From positions 62,001 to 126,000 of the forward strand of contig NZ_FRCN01000012.1 in assembly GCF_900142925.1 (NCBI RefSeq): 64,000 bases of DNA, in the 5' to 3' direction. The notes under the pieces are model-generated. The model saw only the letters and a list, made by a program, of their open reading frames with translations, searched no databases and was not told the origin of the DNA. The translations under genes were made by a program, and so were the position numbers. Source of the DNA: Chitinophaga sp. CF418. GTDB lineage: Bacteria; Bacteroidota; Bacteroidia; Chitinophagales; Chitinophagaceae. Shown in pieces: positions 17,755 to 26,843 of this stretch (within the stretch, counting starts at the first letter, position 1; each line of letters begins with the position of its first letter).

Positions 17755-17883
17755 TCCAGGAAATGACCAGGATGAAACCAGAATATGACTAGCATTATCC
17801 TTCGTTAATCCTTCGTTCCGAACGAAAGATTAACGAAGGATAATGCTAGTCATATCCTGGTCATATCCTGGTTACATCCTGGA
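17755..17883. repeat. Giant hairpin 2: 63-nt inverted repeat with 3-nt loop
   Basis: Left arm 17755-17817 and right arm 17821-17883 are reverse complements apart from a few scattered mismatches, with only CCG (17818-17820) between them. The central 24 bp on each side (17787-17810 and 17828-17851) pair perfectly. Arm words (CCAGGAT, ACTAGCAT, TCCTTCGTT) parallel those of hairpin 1, with matched changes in both arms. It begins 17 nt beyond the AraC stop codon. Confidence 0.9.
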
Positions 17884-17900
17884 AAGCCCGGCACACATAC

Positions 17901-18806
17901 CTACCCCGCCGGGTGCTCCTTCCTTCTCAACCCACGGTATTGCTCCGGTGAAATATGCATCGTCTTTTTAAACAAACGGGAAAAATGATAGGGATCCTCA
18001 TAACCAATGACCGTTGCCACATCTTTGATCTTCATATCAGTAGTATACAACAACAGGCAGGCCTTCTGCAGCTTCAGATGAATAAAGTAATTCAACGGCG
18101 ACATGCCCGTTGCTTTCTTGAACAGATTGGAGAAATGAGAGGGAGACAGCTCACATTGCTGCGCAAGATCTTCCACAGTCAGGATAGCAGACAAATGCTG
18201 TTGCATATATTTTATCGTACCGTCAATCCTGTTCTTCGCCTCACTTTCCTCCCTGCGTTCCTTTTCCGGGTACAGGAACGAAGAAACGAAATGATACAGG
18301 CATAAATTCGCCTTCCCCAGGTTGTCTTTACCAAATCCCATCTTCAGGCTCTGGTACATGACATCCCATAACTGAATACCTGTTTCATTGGAATGTATAT
18401 GCCGCGGACCATCCAGCAAACCTATATTAAAGCCGCGGTTGAAGCTGTCTATATCCTTTCCGCTAAAATGTACCCAGTAAATGGTCCATGGATTTTCATC
18501 GTCCGACCCATAACGCAAACGGGCCTTCGTAGCAGGCACGATCACAAACTGGTTTACTCCCATCTCAAAATGCCTGTCATCCACAGCATACCATCCCTTT
18601 CCTTTTACACAGTACAACAGGATATTGTCAGGGCATCCATTCTTTCTTTCGCGGTAGTGATAAGCCGCTCTCGGAAAATAACCGATGTGTGTGATGTACA
18701 ATTGACCAATTACCGGGTTGGCTTTAATGGCGTTTTTCCAGACTGTTTCGGGAAGGCTGATCATTCGTTCCCCTTCGAAACCGTCTTTTCGTTTGACCGT
18801 TCTCAT
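17901..18806 (-). CDS. AraC-family transcriptional regulator of the fucose PUL
   Basis: 301 residues. The N-terminal half is a cupin-like effector domain (about 20-170: ILLYCVKGKGWYAVDDRHFE, QFVIVPATKARLRYG, WTIYWVHFSG). The C-terminal 100 residues hold two helix-turn-helices (LTVEDLAQQCELSPSHFSNL and KIKDVATVIGYEDPYHFSRL) and the AraC signature ending MHISPEQYRG. The layout matches sugar-responsive activators such as RhaR and MelR. It is divergent from the SusC gene at 19096 and so is the likely regulator of the L-fucose utilization genes. A 43-bp direct repeat in the intergenic region is a candidate binding site. L-fucose or a catabolite as effector is inferred. Confidence 0.9.
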   Translation of the reverse strand: MRTVKRKDGFEGERMISLPETVWKNAIKANPVIGQLYITHIGYFPRAAYHYRERKNGCPDNILLYCVKGKGWYAVDDRHFEMGVNQFVIVPATKARLRYGSDDENPWTIYWVHFSGKDIDSFNRGFNIGLLDGPRHIHSNETGIQLWDVMYQSLKMGFGKDNLGKANLCLYHFVSSFLYPEKERREESEAKNRIDGTIKYMQQHLSAILTVEDLAQQCELSPSHFSNLFKKATGMSPLNYFIHLKLQKACLLLYTTDMKIKDVATVIGYEDPYHFSRLFKKTMHISPEQYRGLRRKEHPAG

Positions 18807-18847
18807 AACGTGATATATATTAAATTAACTCAGCCCAATACTATCTT
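18805..18847. repeat. 43-bp direct repeat, copy 1, in the AraC/SusC divergent promoter region
   Basis: Begins ATAACGTGAT and ends CCAATACTATCTT. It matches 18882-18924 at all but two or three positions, with a 77-bp period, and abuts the AraC start codon. Tandem direct repeats are the usual architecture of AraC-family operators; binding is inferred. Confidence 0.75.
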
Positions 18848-18881
18848 AATGTAATGGAGGTTGGACTATTTTACGGGACCA

Positions 18882-18924
18882 ATAACGTGATTCATATTAA
18901 ATTAACTCAGCCCAATACTATCTT
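18882..18924. repeat. 43-bp direct repeat, copy 2
   Basis: Second copy of the element at 18805. Just beyond it, on the minus strand, TATTTTTG (plus-strand 18950-18957) could be the -7 element of the AraC gene, which would place both copies in its leader. No convincing -33 element is present. Confidence 0.75.
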
Positions 18925-19031
18925 GACTTATCAAAATCCGGCCTGATGGCAAAAATACTATTTTGTCCAAAATCGTAGAATAATCCATCAAAATAAATGA
19001 ATCTTCCATTTCCCTTACATCTCTCATAAGA

Positions 19032-19039
19032 TACTTTTG
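19032..19039 (+). promoter_or_regulatory. Predicted -7 promoter element of the fucose PUL
   Basis: TACTTTTG matches the Bacteroidota TAnnTTTG -7 consensus and lies 57 bp before the SusC start codon. Twenty nt upstream is only ATTT rather than TTTG, a weak -33 element that would suit an activator-dependent promoter. Confidence 0.5.
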
Positions 19040-19095
19040 CCCGCAATTCCATGTTGAAATAGTTTTATTCACACTATCTTCCTAAATCTTGGTTT

Positions 19096-22000
19096 ATGCC
19101 AGAATTCCTCTCCACGTACCGGCTCAGGGCCTTAAAATCCGCGTGCCTGCTTTTTTTATTATCCACGTTCCTTACCTACAATGCCGTTGCACAACAGGCT
19201 GAAAAAATAACCGTCACAGGAACAGTGACAGATACTTCAGGGGCAAAACTTGAAGGTGTAAACATTGTAGCTGAAAACAAAAAGAACGTCGCAACATCCA
19301 CCAACGCAAACGGAAAGTTCGTTCTCGATGTAGAGCCGGGCGCCATGCTCAGGTTTTCGTTTGTAGGTTTCGAGCAACAATTCATTTCCATAACGCCCAA
19401 CACGAAGGTGATCAACCTCGTGTTGCGGCCAGCCACCTTCAGCGCGGAAGAAGTGGTGGTAGTGGCCTATGGAAGAAAACAAAGGAAAGAAGCCGTAGTA
19501 GGATCAGTAACAAGCATCGATCCCGCTGCCCTGAAGATTCCTTCCAGCAACCTTACCAACGCTATGGCCGGACAGATTGCCGGTATGGTGTCATTCCAGC
19601 GTGGCGGTCAGCCGGGACTGGACAATTCATCCTTCTTCATCCGGGGTGTCACCACATTCGGTTACAGCGCCAGTCCGCTGATACTGGTTGACAACGTTGA
19701 GCTAAGCTCCAACGATCTGGCCCGCCTGCAGGTTGATGATATCGCCAGCTTCTCTATCCTGAAAGATGCCAGCGCTGCCGCGCTCTATGGCGCCAGGGGT
19801 GCTAACGGCGTTATACTGGTCACCACCAAGGAAGGCAAAACGGGGAAAGCCCGTATGAGCTTCCGTTACGAACGCTCTATCTCCAAACCTACACAAACGG
19901 TGAAACTAGCCGATCCTGTTACCTACATGAAACTGTACAATGAAGCGCTGACCACGCGTAATCCGCTGGCAACACCGCAGTACACGCCCAACCAGATCAT
20001 CAACACACAGGCTACCATGAATAAAGCCCCCGGCAGCAATCCCTATGTGTATCCTGCGGTTGACTGGATGTCTACGCTGTTTAAAGACCAGACTACCACA
20101 CAACGCGCCAACTTCAGCGTACAGGGAGGTACAGAAGCTGCAAGGTATTATATTGCAGGGTCTTACGACAGGGATAATGGTATCTTACAGGTAAACCCTG
20201 TCAACAACTTCAACTCCTCCATGAAGTTTGAAAACTACCAGTTACGTTCAAACGTCAACGTTAAACTGACCAAAACCACAGAAGCAGTCGTTCGCCTCTG
20301 GGGAAATTTCAATGACTATACAGGGCCTATCACCGACGACCAGTCGGGTTTTGCCAGTGATATGTACGACAGGGCGCTGCATACCAGCCCAGTAGCCTTC
20401 CCCGCCTATTTCCCTGCGGATAGTGCGAACCTGCTGACAAAACATATTCTTTTCGGTAATTCGCTCAGTACTACAGGCGGACTGCAAAGCAATCCATATG
20501 CATCCCTGATGTATGGATATAAATCATTTTCAGAATCAAAGTTATCTGCCCAGTTCGAAGTGAACCAGAACCTCAACTTCGTTACCGAAGGATTGGCTTT
20601 TCATGGTTTGTTCAGCACGAACAGATACGCTTATTTCGATCTTAAAAGAGCATACAGCCCTTTCTATTATGATGTGGGAAGTTATGATCAGGCTAACAAC
20701 ACCTATACCCTTAACTGGCTTAATAACCAGCCGGGAAGTGCGCAGGAATTCCTCAGCTACTACCCGGGCAATAAGAATGTGAATACATTCCTTTACCTGC
20801 AGGGAAGCCTGGACTATGCCAGAACTTTCGGCAAGCACAATATCAGCGCGGCGCTCATTGGTACACGCCAGCAAAAGCTGAACGCTGATGCAAATGATCC
20901 GAATACAAACCAGCCATCCTTACAGTATTCATTGCCTTACCGTAACCTCGGACTGGCAGGTAGAGCTACCTATTCATTCGCCAGCAAATACTTTCTCGAA
21001 TTCAACTTCGGATACAATGGTTCCGAACGTTTCTCCACCCAATACCGCTGGGGCTTCTTTCCTACCATTGGTGCAGGCTGGGTGATATCCAACGAGAAAT
21101 TCTGGAAAGGCGATATATCCGAAATTGTTACAAGGCTGAAACTGAGAGGCAGCTATGGTATTGTGGGGAATGACAATATCGACAATACCCGCTTCTACTA
21201 TTTGTCCAACGTAACGCCAGATGATGTGAATGGTCCCTCCGCCGTCTTTGGCACCAACAACAGTGTGAAGATGTACGGTACCACCATCCAGAACTATCCT
21301 AACCCCGGCGTAACATGGGAGACTGCCCGTAAGACCAACCTGGCGGCGGAGATCACCATACTGCACCAGCTGAACATCACAGCAGAGATCTACCATGAAT
21401 ACAGGTACAACATCCTGCAGCAACGCGGATACATTCCTGTTACAAACGGTCTCGAAGCTGTTGTTAAATCCAACGTGGGTACTGCCTATGCCAAAGGACT
21501 TGATCTGAATATCAATTATAAACAGAACATCTCAAAAACCATGTGGGCCTCTGTGCTGGGTAACCTTACAGTTACGTCCAACCACTATGGCCGTTATGAA
21601 GAACCGGAATATAAATACAGCTACCGTTTCCAGAAAGGCAGACCTATCAATCAGCCTTTTGGTTACATCGCGGAAAGATTGTTTGTAGATGATAAGGAAG
21701 CTGCCAACTCTCCTACTCAGTTGTTCGGCTCTTCACCATTACCGATCGGTGGTGATATCAAATATAGGGACGTCAACAAAGATGGTATCATCAATCAGGA
21801 TGATCAGGTGCCTATTGGTCTGCCAACCACGCCACAGATCATCTATGGATTCGGCTTTTCAATGGGATATAAAAATTTCGACCTGAATGCGTTCTTCCAG
21901 GGATTGGCCAGGGAATCATTCTTCATTAACGCTACTTCCGAAGATGACAGGTATCATGGTAAATATGGTACTGCTCCTTTCGTGAACAAGGCACAGATAT

Positions 22001-22338
22001 TACAGGCTTATGCTGACGATCACTGGTCCGAAGAGAACCAACACCTATATGCATTATGGCCACGCTTAGCAACCAGTGATATCCTGAACAACCAACAACA
22101 AAGTACCTGGTGGCTGAGAGACGGCAGTTTTATGCGTTTGAAATCAGTTGAGATAGGTTACACGCTGCCGAAGTCTCTTGCAAGACACATGTACATCTCC
22201 AGTATGCGCGTGTATTTCAGTGGACTGAACCTGTTCACCTTTAGCCACTTCAAGCTCTGGGATCCTGAACAGGCCGGCCAGGGGTTCAGCTATCCTATTC
22301 AGAAGGTGCTCAATTTCGGAGCTAACGTCAATTTTTAA
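19096..22338 (+). CDS. SusC/RagA-family TonB-dependent transporter of the fucose PUL
   Basis: 1080 residues. The signal peptide is followed by a CarboxypepD_reg-like domain (about 36-118: KITVTGTVTDTSGAKLEGVN). The plug carries EEVVVVAYGRKQRKEAVVGS, SPLILVDNVELSSNDLARL and ALYGARGANGVILVTTKEG, and the barrel ends in LNFGANVNF. A calcium-site-like DVNKDGIINQDDQ loop occurs near residue 895. No STN domain is present, consistent with control by the divergent AraC regulator rather than by a sigma/FecR pair. With the SusD 24 bp downstream it should import fucose-containing oligosaccharides, inferred from the GH95 and fuconate genes in the same run. Confidence 0.93.
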   Translation: MPEFLSTYRLRALKSACLLFLLSTFLTYNAVAQQAEKITVTGTVTDTSGAKLEGVNIVAENKKNVATSTNANGKFVLDVEPGAMLRFSFVGFEQQFISITPNTKVINLVLRPATFSAEEVVVVAYGRKQRKEAVVGSVTSIDPAALKIPSSNLTNAMAGQIAGMVSFQRGGQPGLDNSSFFIRGVTTFGYSASPLILVDNVELSSNDLARLQVDDIASFSILKDASAAALYGARGANGVILVTTKEGKTGKARMSFRYERSISKPTQTVKLADPVTYMKLYNEALTTRNPLATPQYTPNQIINTQATMNKAPGSNPYVYPAVDWMSTLFKDQTTTQRANFSVQGGTEAARYYIAGSYDRDNGILQVNPVNNFNSSMKFENYQLRSNVNVKLTKTTEAVVRLWGNFNDYTGPITDDQSGFASDMYDRALHTSPVAFPAYFPADSANLLTKHILFGNSLSTTGGLQSNPYASLMYGYKSFSESKLSAQFEVNQNLNFVTEGLAFHGLFSTNRYAYFDLKRAYSPFYYDVGSYDQANNTYTLNWLNNQPGSAQEFLSYYPGNKNVNTFLYLQGSLDYARTFGKHNISAALIGTRQQKLNADANDPNTNQPSLQYSLPYRNLGLAGRATYSFASKYFLEFNFGYNGSERFSTQYRWGFFPTIGAGWVISNEKFWKGDISEIVTRLKLRGSYGIVGNDNIDNTRFYYLSNVTPDDVNGPSAVFGTNNSVKMYGTTIQNYPNPGVTWETARKTNLAAEITILHQLNITAEIYHEYRYNILQQRGYIPVTNGLEAVVKSNVGTAYAKGLDLNINYKQNISKTMWASVLGNLTVTSNHYGRYEEPEYKYSYRFQKGRPINQPFGYIAERLFVDDKEAANSPTQLFGSSPLPIGGDIKYRDVNKDGIINQDDQVPIGLPTTPQIIYGFGFSMGYKNFDLNAFFQGLARESFFINATSEDDRYHGKYGTAPFVNKAQILQAYADDHWSEENQHLYALWPRLATSDILNNQQQSTWWLRDGSFMRLKSVEIGYTLPKSLARHMYISSMRVYFSGLNLFTFSHFKLWDPEQAGQGFSYPIQKVLNFGANVNF

Positions 22339-22362
22339 CGAAAGTAACGTAAACGATTACTT

Positions 22363-24285
22363 ATGAGATCCATTACAAAACAACTACTCTGTGCAGTCAC
22401 CTGCCTGTCTATATTAATACAACCTTCCTGTAAGAAATATCTTGACGTTGTACCCGACGATGTTGCGACACTGGAAAGCGCTTTTGCCAATGCCAATGAA
22501 ACGCAGGCCTATTTATTTGGCTGTTACGCCACCCTGCAGGCCCTGACAGACATACGCAGGAATGCCGGATTCACTACATCAGGCGAAGTGATGTTTCCTT
22601 ATCCTCTGCAGGATCAGACTACACTTGGTGGCGGAGGCGGCGATGCCGGCTTCAGTATCATACGCGGTTTGCAAAACAGCGCCAACCCACTGCTGAACTA
22701 CTGGGATGGTTATAACATGGGCCTGAATATGTGGCAGGCCATCAGAAAGTGTAACATCTTCCTGGAGAACTCTCACATAGCGCCCGATCTGCCGGAGTTC
22801 CAGCGTAAAAGATGGAATGCGGAAGCTAAATTCCTGAAAGCCTATTTCCACTACTGGCTCATTAGAATGTATGGTCCTATTCCTATCGTGGATGTAAATC
22901 TTCCGGTAAATGCTTCTATTGATCAGGTAAGGATCAAACAGCAACCAGTTGATTCCTGCTTTAACTATGTAGTACGACTGCTGGACGAAGCCATCGTTGA
23001 CCTGCCGCCTGTTATCCAGAACCTGGCTGCAGAACAGGGTCGCATCAGCGGTACTATCGCAAAGGCTGTGAAGGCGGAAGTACTCGTGACGCAGGCCAGT
23101 CCTTTGTTTAACGGCAATCCTGACTATGCTTCCATGAAGCGGGGTGATGGTACAAGACTTTTTCCTTCAGAATATGACGACGCAAAATGGCAACGTGCCA
23201 TGATCGCCTGTAAGGAGGCCATTGATGCTGCCGCCACTGCAGGCGCTGACCTCTATCAGCTGAGGATATCCGGAGGTGTAGTACATATGTCAGACATTAC
23301 ACGCAGACTGCTTACTATACAGGGCGCCTTTGTAGATAGCTGGAATACGGAACAGGTGTGGACACTCAATCCGCAGTTCGGATGGCAGTATATGGCCTCT
23401 CCGCGTGTGACAGCAGAAGCAGCGGCCAATGTATTTGCCGTATATTCCAATTTCTCTGTGCCTATCGGACAGTCAGAATTGTTCTATAGCAGCAATGGTG
23501 TACCTATCAACGAAGACAGGTTCTGGGACTATAAGAACCGTTATAAACTACAGGCGGGCGACGATACACATGCCTATTACATTAAGAAAGGATATACTAC
23601 TGTGAAGGGCAACTTCGACAGGGAACCACGTTATTATGCCGATGTTGCTTTTGATGGCAGCGTATGGTTCGGATCGGGTAACCTGGACGACAACAACCCC
23701 AATTACGTGAATGCGGTGAACGGCTTCGCTGCCCCTCCAGATCAGCTGCGCTATAATGCAACAGGTTACTGGGCAAAGAAGCTGGTACCTTATCAAACCA
23801 CCTTCGGACAAAACAGTGTACAACAGAATTACTCCTGGCCCTTCATGCGCCTGACCAGTCTCTGGTTGCTCTATGCAGAATGCCTGAATGAAGTGAATGG
23901 CCCTGGGGCCGAAGTTTATCAATGGATTGACAAAGTAAGGGCCAGAGCTGGTTTGCAGGGTGTAGTAGCTTCCTGGTCACAGTATTCCAACAATCCCAAT
24001 AAATGCAATTCCAAAGACGGGTTACGGACCATCATCCATCAGGAAAGAAGGATTGAAACAGCATTCGAAGGACAGGCTGGCTGGGACCTCCGCAGATGGA
24101 AAGAGCTGCAGAATGTGTTAAGCACTCCCTTCCTGGGCTGGAATGTATTTAACAGAACAACAGCGGGTTACTACCAGATAAGGATCGCGCAGCAAACAGC
24201 TTTTGGTCTGAAGAACTACCTGTACCCGATACAGGATTATGATCTCTTAACCAACCCTAACCTGGTACAAACGCTCTACTGGTAA
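22363..24285 (+). CDS. SusD/RagB-family lipoprotein of the fucose PUL
   Basis: 640 residues. The signal ends in lipobox IQPSC, followed by KKYLDVVPDD, a typical SusD mature start. Family features include RKRWNAEAKFLKAYFHYWLI near residue 150, FMRLTSLWLLYAECLNEVNG near 500 and IHQERRIETAFEGQAGWDLR near 565. It is on the large side for SusD and is the co-receptor that captures oligosaccharide for the SusC barrel. Substrate identity (a fucosylated glycan) is inferred from downstream enzymes. Confidence 0.92.
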   Translation: MRSITKQLLCAVTCLSILIQPSCKKYLDVVPDDVATLESAFANANETQAYLFGCYATLQALTDIRRNAGFTTSGEVMFPYPLQDQTTLGGGGGDAGFSIIRGLQNSANPLLNYWDGYNMGLNMWQAIRKCNIFLENSHIAPDLPEFQRKRWNAEAKFLKAYFHYWLIRMYGPIPIVDVNLPVNASIDQVRIKQQPVDSCFNYVVRLLDEAIVDLPPVIQNLAAEQGRISGTIAKAVKAEVLVTQASPLFNGNPDYASMKRGDGTRLFPSEYDDAKWQRAMIACKEAIDAAATAGADLYQLRISGGVVHMSDITRRLLTIQGAFVDSWNTEQVWTLNPQFGWQYMASPRVTAEAAANVFAVYSNFSVPIGQSELFYSSNGVPINEDRFWDYKNRYKLQAGDDTHAYYIKKGYTTVKGNFDREPRYYADVAFDGSVWFGSGNLDDNNPNYVNAVNGFAAPPDQLRYNATGYWAKKLVPYQTTFGQNSVQQNYSWPFMRLTSLWLLYAECLNEVNGPGAEVYQWIDKVRARAGLQGVVASWSQYSNNPNKCNSKDGLRTIIHQERRIETAFEGQAGWDLRRWKELQNVLSTPFLGWNVFNRTTAGYYQIRIAQQTAFGLKNYLYPIQDYDLLTNPNLVQTLYW

Positions 24286-24319
24286 GACAGCTTATCCATC
24301 TACTTCTTAATTATCACGT

Positions 24320-25579
24320 ATGAAATACAGTAAACATCATATACATCAACTTTTGTTACTGCTGATCGTTATGGCCGCAGTACCACTGTCCTGCAAAAGG
24401 CTGGACGGTTACAATGAAATAGTCTCCACCGATATGACGAAACCCGGAGTGGTTACAGATGTGAAGGTGGTGAATTTCAACGGAGGAGCGTATATCACTT
24501 ATAAATTGCCTAATTCACCCAACATCCTGTATGTGCAGGCAGAGTATAAGATCAATGATAAAACCAGCAGACAGGCAAAGTCTTCCTATTACTCCGATAG
24601 CATCACGGTAAGCGGTTTTGCAAAAAGCCAGGACTATGAAGTGGTGTTACGTACTGTAAGCCGTGCGCAGGTGTCTTCTGAGCCGGTTACGGTGACGGTA
24701 CATCCGGATACGCCTCCTTATCTGCTCACCCGCCCTACAGTGACGATGCAACAGGATTTCGGCGGAGTGAATATCACTTGTCTCAATAAGACCCAAGCCG
24801 CCCTGGGTATCATTACTGTTGCCCCCGACGAGACAAACAAGTACCAGATCATCGCACAGAATTATACCAACGAGGATACCATTTCCTTCAGTCTCAGAGG
24901 CTATGATACGATCCCACATCAATTCGGGGTATATGTTACAGACCAGTGGGGTAACATCTCTGATACCCTGTTCTCTACTATTACACCTGTGTTTGAAGCC
25001 CAGATGGACAAGTCCCTGTTTCAGGGCTATCCGCTGGGAACAGATGCCAGGACCGGGTTTGGATGGGTGATCCAGTATCTATGGAATGGCACCGCACAAT
25101 CGCCCGGCTACCATACAGAACAGCCTATCCAGCCATTGGTATGGCCTGCAGTGATCACATTTGATATGGGCAAAGCTGCCAGGTTAAGCCGGTATACAAT
25201 CTGGAACAGGGGAATTGATGGCAGTGGCAACTGGTTATGGCAGGCAGGAGCCCCACAGCGATGGGTGTTATGGGGAAGGGAAGATCAGCCTGTGGATGAG
25301 ACTATGCCTGATGAGAACAACCTGCCTCCTGTAGGTGGTCAGACGCCTAAAGGCTGGATCAACCTGGGTGTGTTCGATGCACCAGGGAAGCCGTCCAGAT
25401 TGCCTAATCCGCAATACACCAATGCGGACCTCACGTTCTGGAATGCAGGCTTCAGCTACAATTTCCCGCTTAACTTACCCAAGGTAAGGTACATGCGCTT
25501 CGAATGCATTTCCAATATGGCACAGACAAACAACTTTTTCAATGTGGCAGAGCTGACCTTCTGGGGAGATCCGAGATAA
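24320..25579 (+). CDS. Surface lipoprotein, DUF4959 / DUF5126 / DUF5000 (discoidin-like) type
   Basis: 419 residues with lipobox VPLSC. The N-terminal domain (about 38-125) has KPGVVTDVKVVNFNGGAYIT, the DUF4959 fibronectin-like pattern. A middle domain (about 130-230) matches the DUF5126 type. The C-terminal domain (about 240-419) is a DUF5000/F5-8-type-C sandwich with ITFDMGKAARLSRYTIWNRG and the ending RYMRFECISNMAQTNNFFNV. Such lipoproteins are presumed surface glycan-binding proteins that assist SusC/SusD. It is 34 bp after SusD and 22 bp before a similar lipoprotein. Confidence 0.8.
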   Translation: MKYSKHHIHQLLLLLIVMAAVPLSCKRLDGYNEIVSTDMTKPGVVTDVKVVNFNGGAYITYKLPNSPNILYVQAEYKINDKTSRQAKSSYYSDSITVSGFAKSQDYEVVLRTVSRAQVSSEPVTVTVHPDTPPYLLTRPTVTMQQDFGGVNITCLNKTQAALGIITVAPDETNKYQIIAQNYTNEDTISFSLRGYDTIPHQFGVYVTDQWGNISDTLFSTITPVFEAQMDKSLFQGYPLGTDARTGFGWVIQYLWNGTAQSPGYHTEQPIQPLVWPAVITFDMGKAARLSRYTIWNRGIDGSGNWLWQAGAPQRWVLWGREDQPVDETMPDENNLPPVGGQTPKGWINLGVFDAPGKPSRLPNPQYTNADLTFWNAGFSYNFPLNLPKVRYMRFECISNMAQTNNFFNVAELTFWGDPR

Positions 25580-25601
25580 TAACACCTTAAACGGCAGAAA
25601 A

Positions 25602-26822
25602 ATGAAACGCTATCATACAAACAAAATATATGTGCTGGCCTGCTTACTCATATTGCTGGCCTGTAGTAAAAAACCAACTGACTACCGCGATTTCCTGGGA
25701 GGCGAAGAACTGGTCTATCCGGGAGCAATCGCCAATGCAAAAGCATTGCCCGGCAATAACCGGCTGCAACTGATCTGGCAACCCAGCCCCGATCCCAGTG
25801 TTGTTAAGTACATGGTGTACTGGAATAACAAAGCAGATTCACTCGAGATCACTTCCACTACGCACAATACCAGTGATACTGTGAGGTGTATCATATCTGG
25901 CCTGTCGGAATATGTATATTCCTTCGTGATATACTCCTATGACGCCAAAGGCAACAGGTCTGTCGCCACAGAGATCAGTAATGCAAGAGTCTATGGCACC
26001 GTATACACAGCCACGCTCAATAACAGGCTAAACAACCCGGAAAATCCTTATACTATTCAGGAAGACAGCTCGGTCATCATCCGGTTTGCCACACCAGATA
26101 CGATCAACATTAATACTGCGCTGCAATACACCAAAAAGACCGGAGAACTGGCACAGCTGTCTTTATCTCCGGATGTAGACTCGCTCACACTGACAGACTA
26201 TAAATTCGGTACGCCTGTAGTCTATAAGTCTTCTTATATTCCTGTAACAGGCGCATTGGATACTTTCTACACCTTGCAGAATGACACTTTCCCTACTATT
26301 TTCAGACAGGTAGTCTGTGACAAAAGTCTGTTCAGTGAGTTGAGCCTTTATGGAGATATGGGAATTTTCCAGTCTGATACCCGGGTGAGTAAGTTGTGGG
26401 ATGGATCTGTAGGTCCGCAGGGTTATCCGAATATATTCCACAGTGATGGGAATAGTTCAGTGCCAAGAGTGCTCAGCTTTGACATGGGCAAAGTATACAG
26501 CAACCTGGGCGCAATAGAAGAAACGGGCAGGGATTGTTGTAATAATCCTGATCAGTTTGAAGTATGGGGCATTGCAGACATTACCAATGCGGTACCTGAA
26601 CTGGACTCCCGCGATGGAGGCTGGAAAGCAGCCATGCAGGCAAAAGGATGGACATTGCTGAAAGAAGTGATCAGGACAGACAATGGCAATGCGCCTTATA
26701 AAACAACGCTGATCAGCAATCCGCCACCGGTGCGTTATATCCGTATCAGAGTATTGCACAATGCCAATGGAGAAAACAATTATGTAAACATGTCGGAACT
26801 CACGTTCTGGAATAAAGAATAG
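25602..26822 (+). CDS. Surface lipoprotein, DUF4998 plus discoidin-like domain
   Basis: 406 residues with lipobox LLLAC, then SKKPTDYRDFL. The N-terminal part carries GGEELVYPGAIANAKALPGN and RLQLIWQPSPDPSVVKYMVY, the DUF4998 pattern. The C-terminal half resembles the F5/8-type-C fold of its neighbour (SFDMGKVYSNLGAIEETGRD, then VRYIRIRVLHNANGENNYVN and MSELTFWN). The two consecutive lipoproteins end in homologous domains and probably bind different parts of the same glycan. It lies 21 bp before the GH95 gene. Confidence 0.8.
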   Translation: MKRYHTNKIYVLACLLILLACSKKPTDYRDFLGGEELVYPGAIANAKALPGNNRLQLIWQPSPDPSVVKYMVYWNNKADSLEITSTTHNTSDTVRCIISGLSEYVYSFVIYSYDAKGNRSVATEISNARVYGTVYTATLNNRLNNPENPYTIQEDSSVIIRFATPDTININTALQYTKKTGELAQLSLSPDVDSLTLTDYKFGTPVVYKSSYIPVTGALDTFYTLQNDTFPTIFRQVVCDKSLFSELSLYGDMGIFQSDTRVSKLWDGSVGPQGYPNIFHSDGNSSVPRVLSFDMGKVYSNLGAIEETGRDCCNNPDQFEVWGIADITNAVPELDSRDGGWKAAMQAKGWTLLKEVIRTDNGNAPYKTTLISNPPPVRYIRIRVLHNANGENNYVNMSELTFWNKE

Positions 26823-26843
26823 TTATCAAAAGTTACAGGTCTA

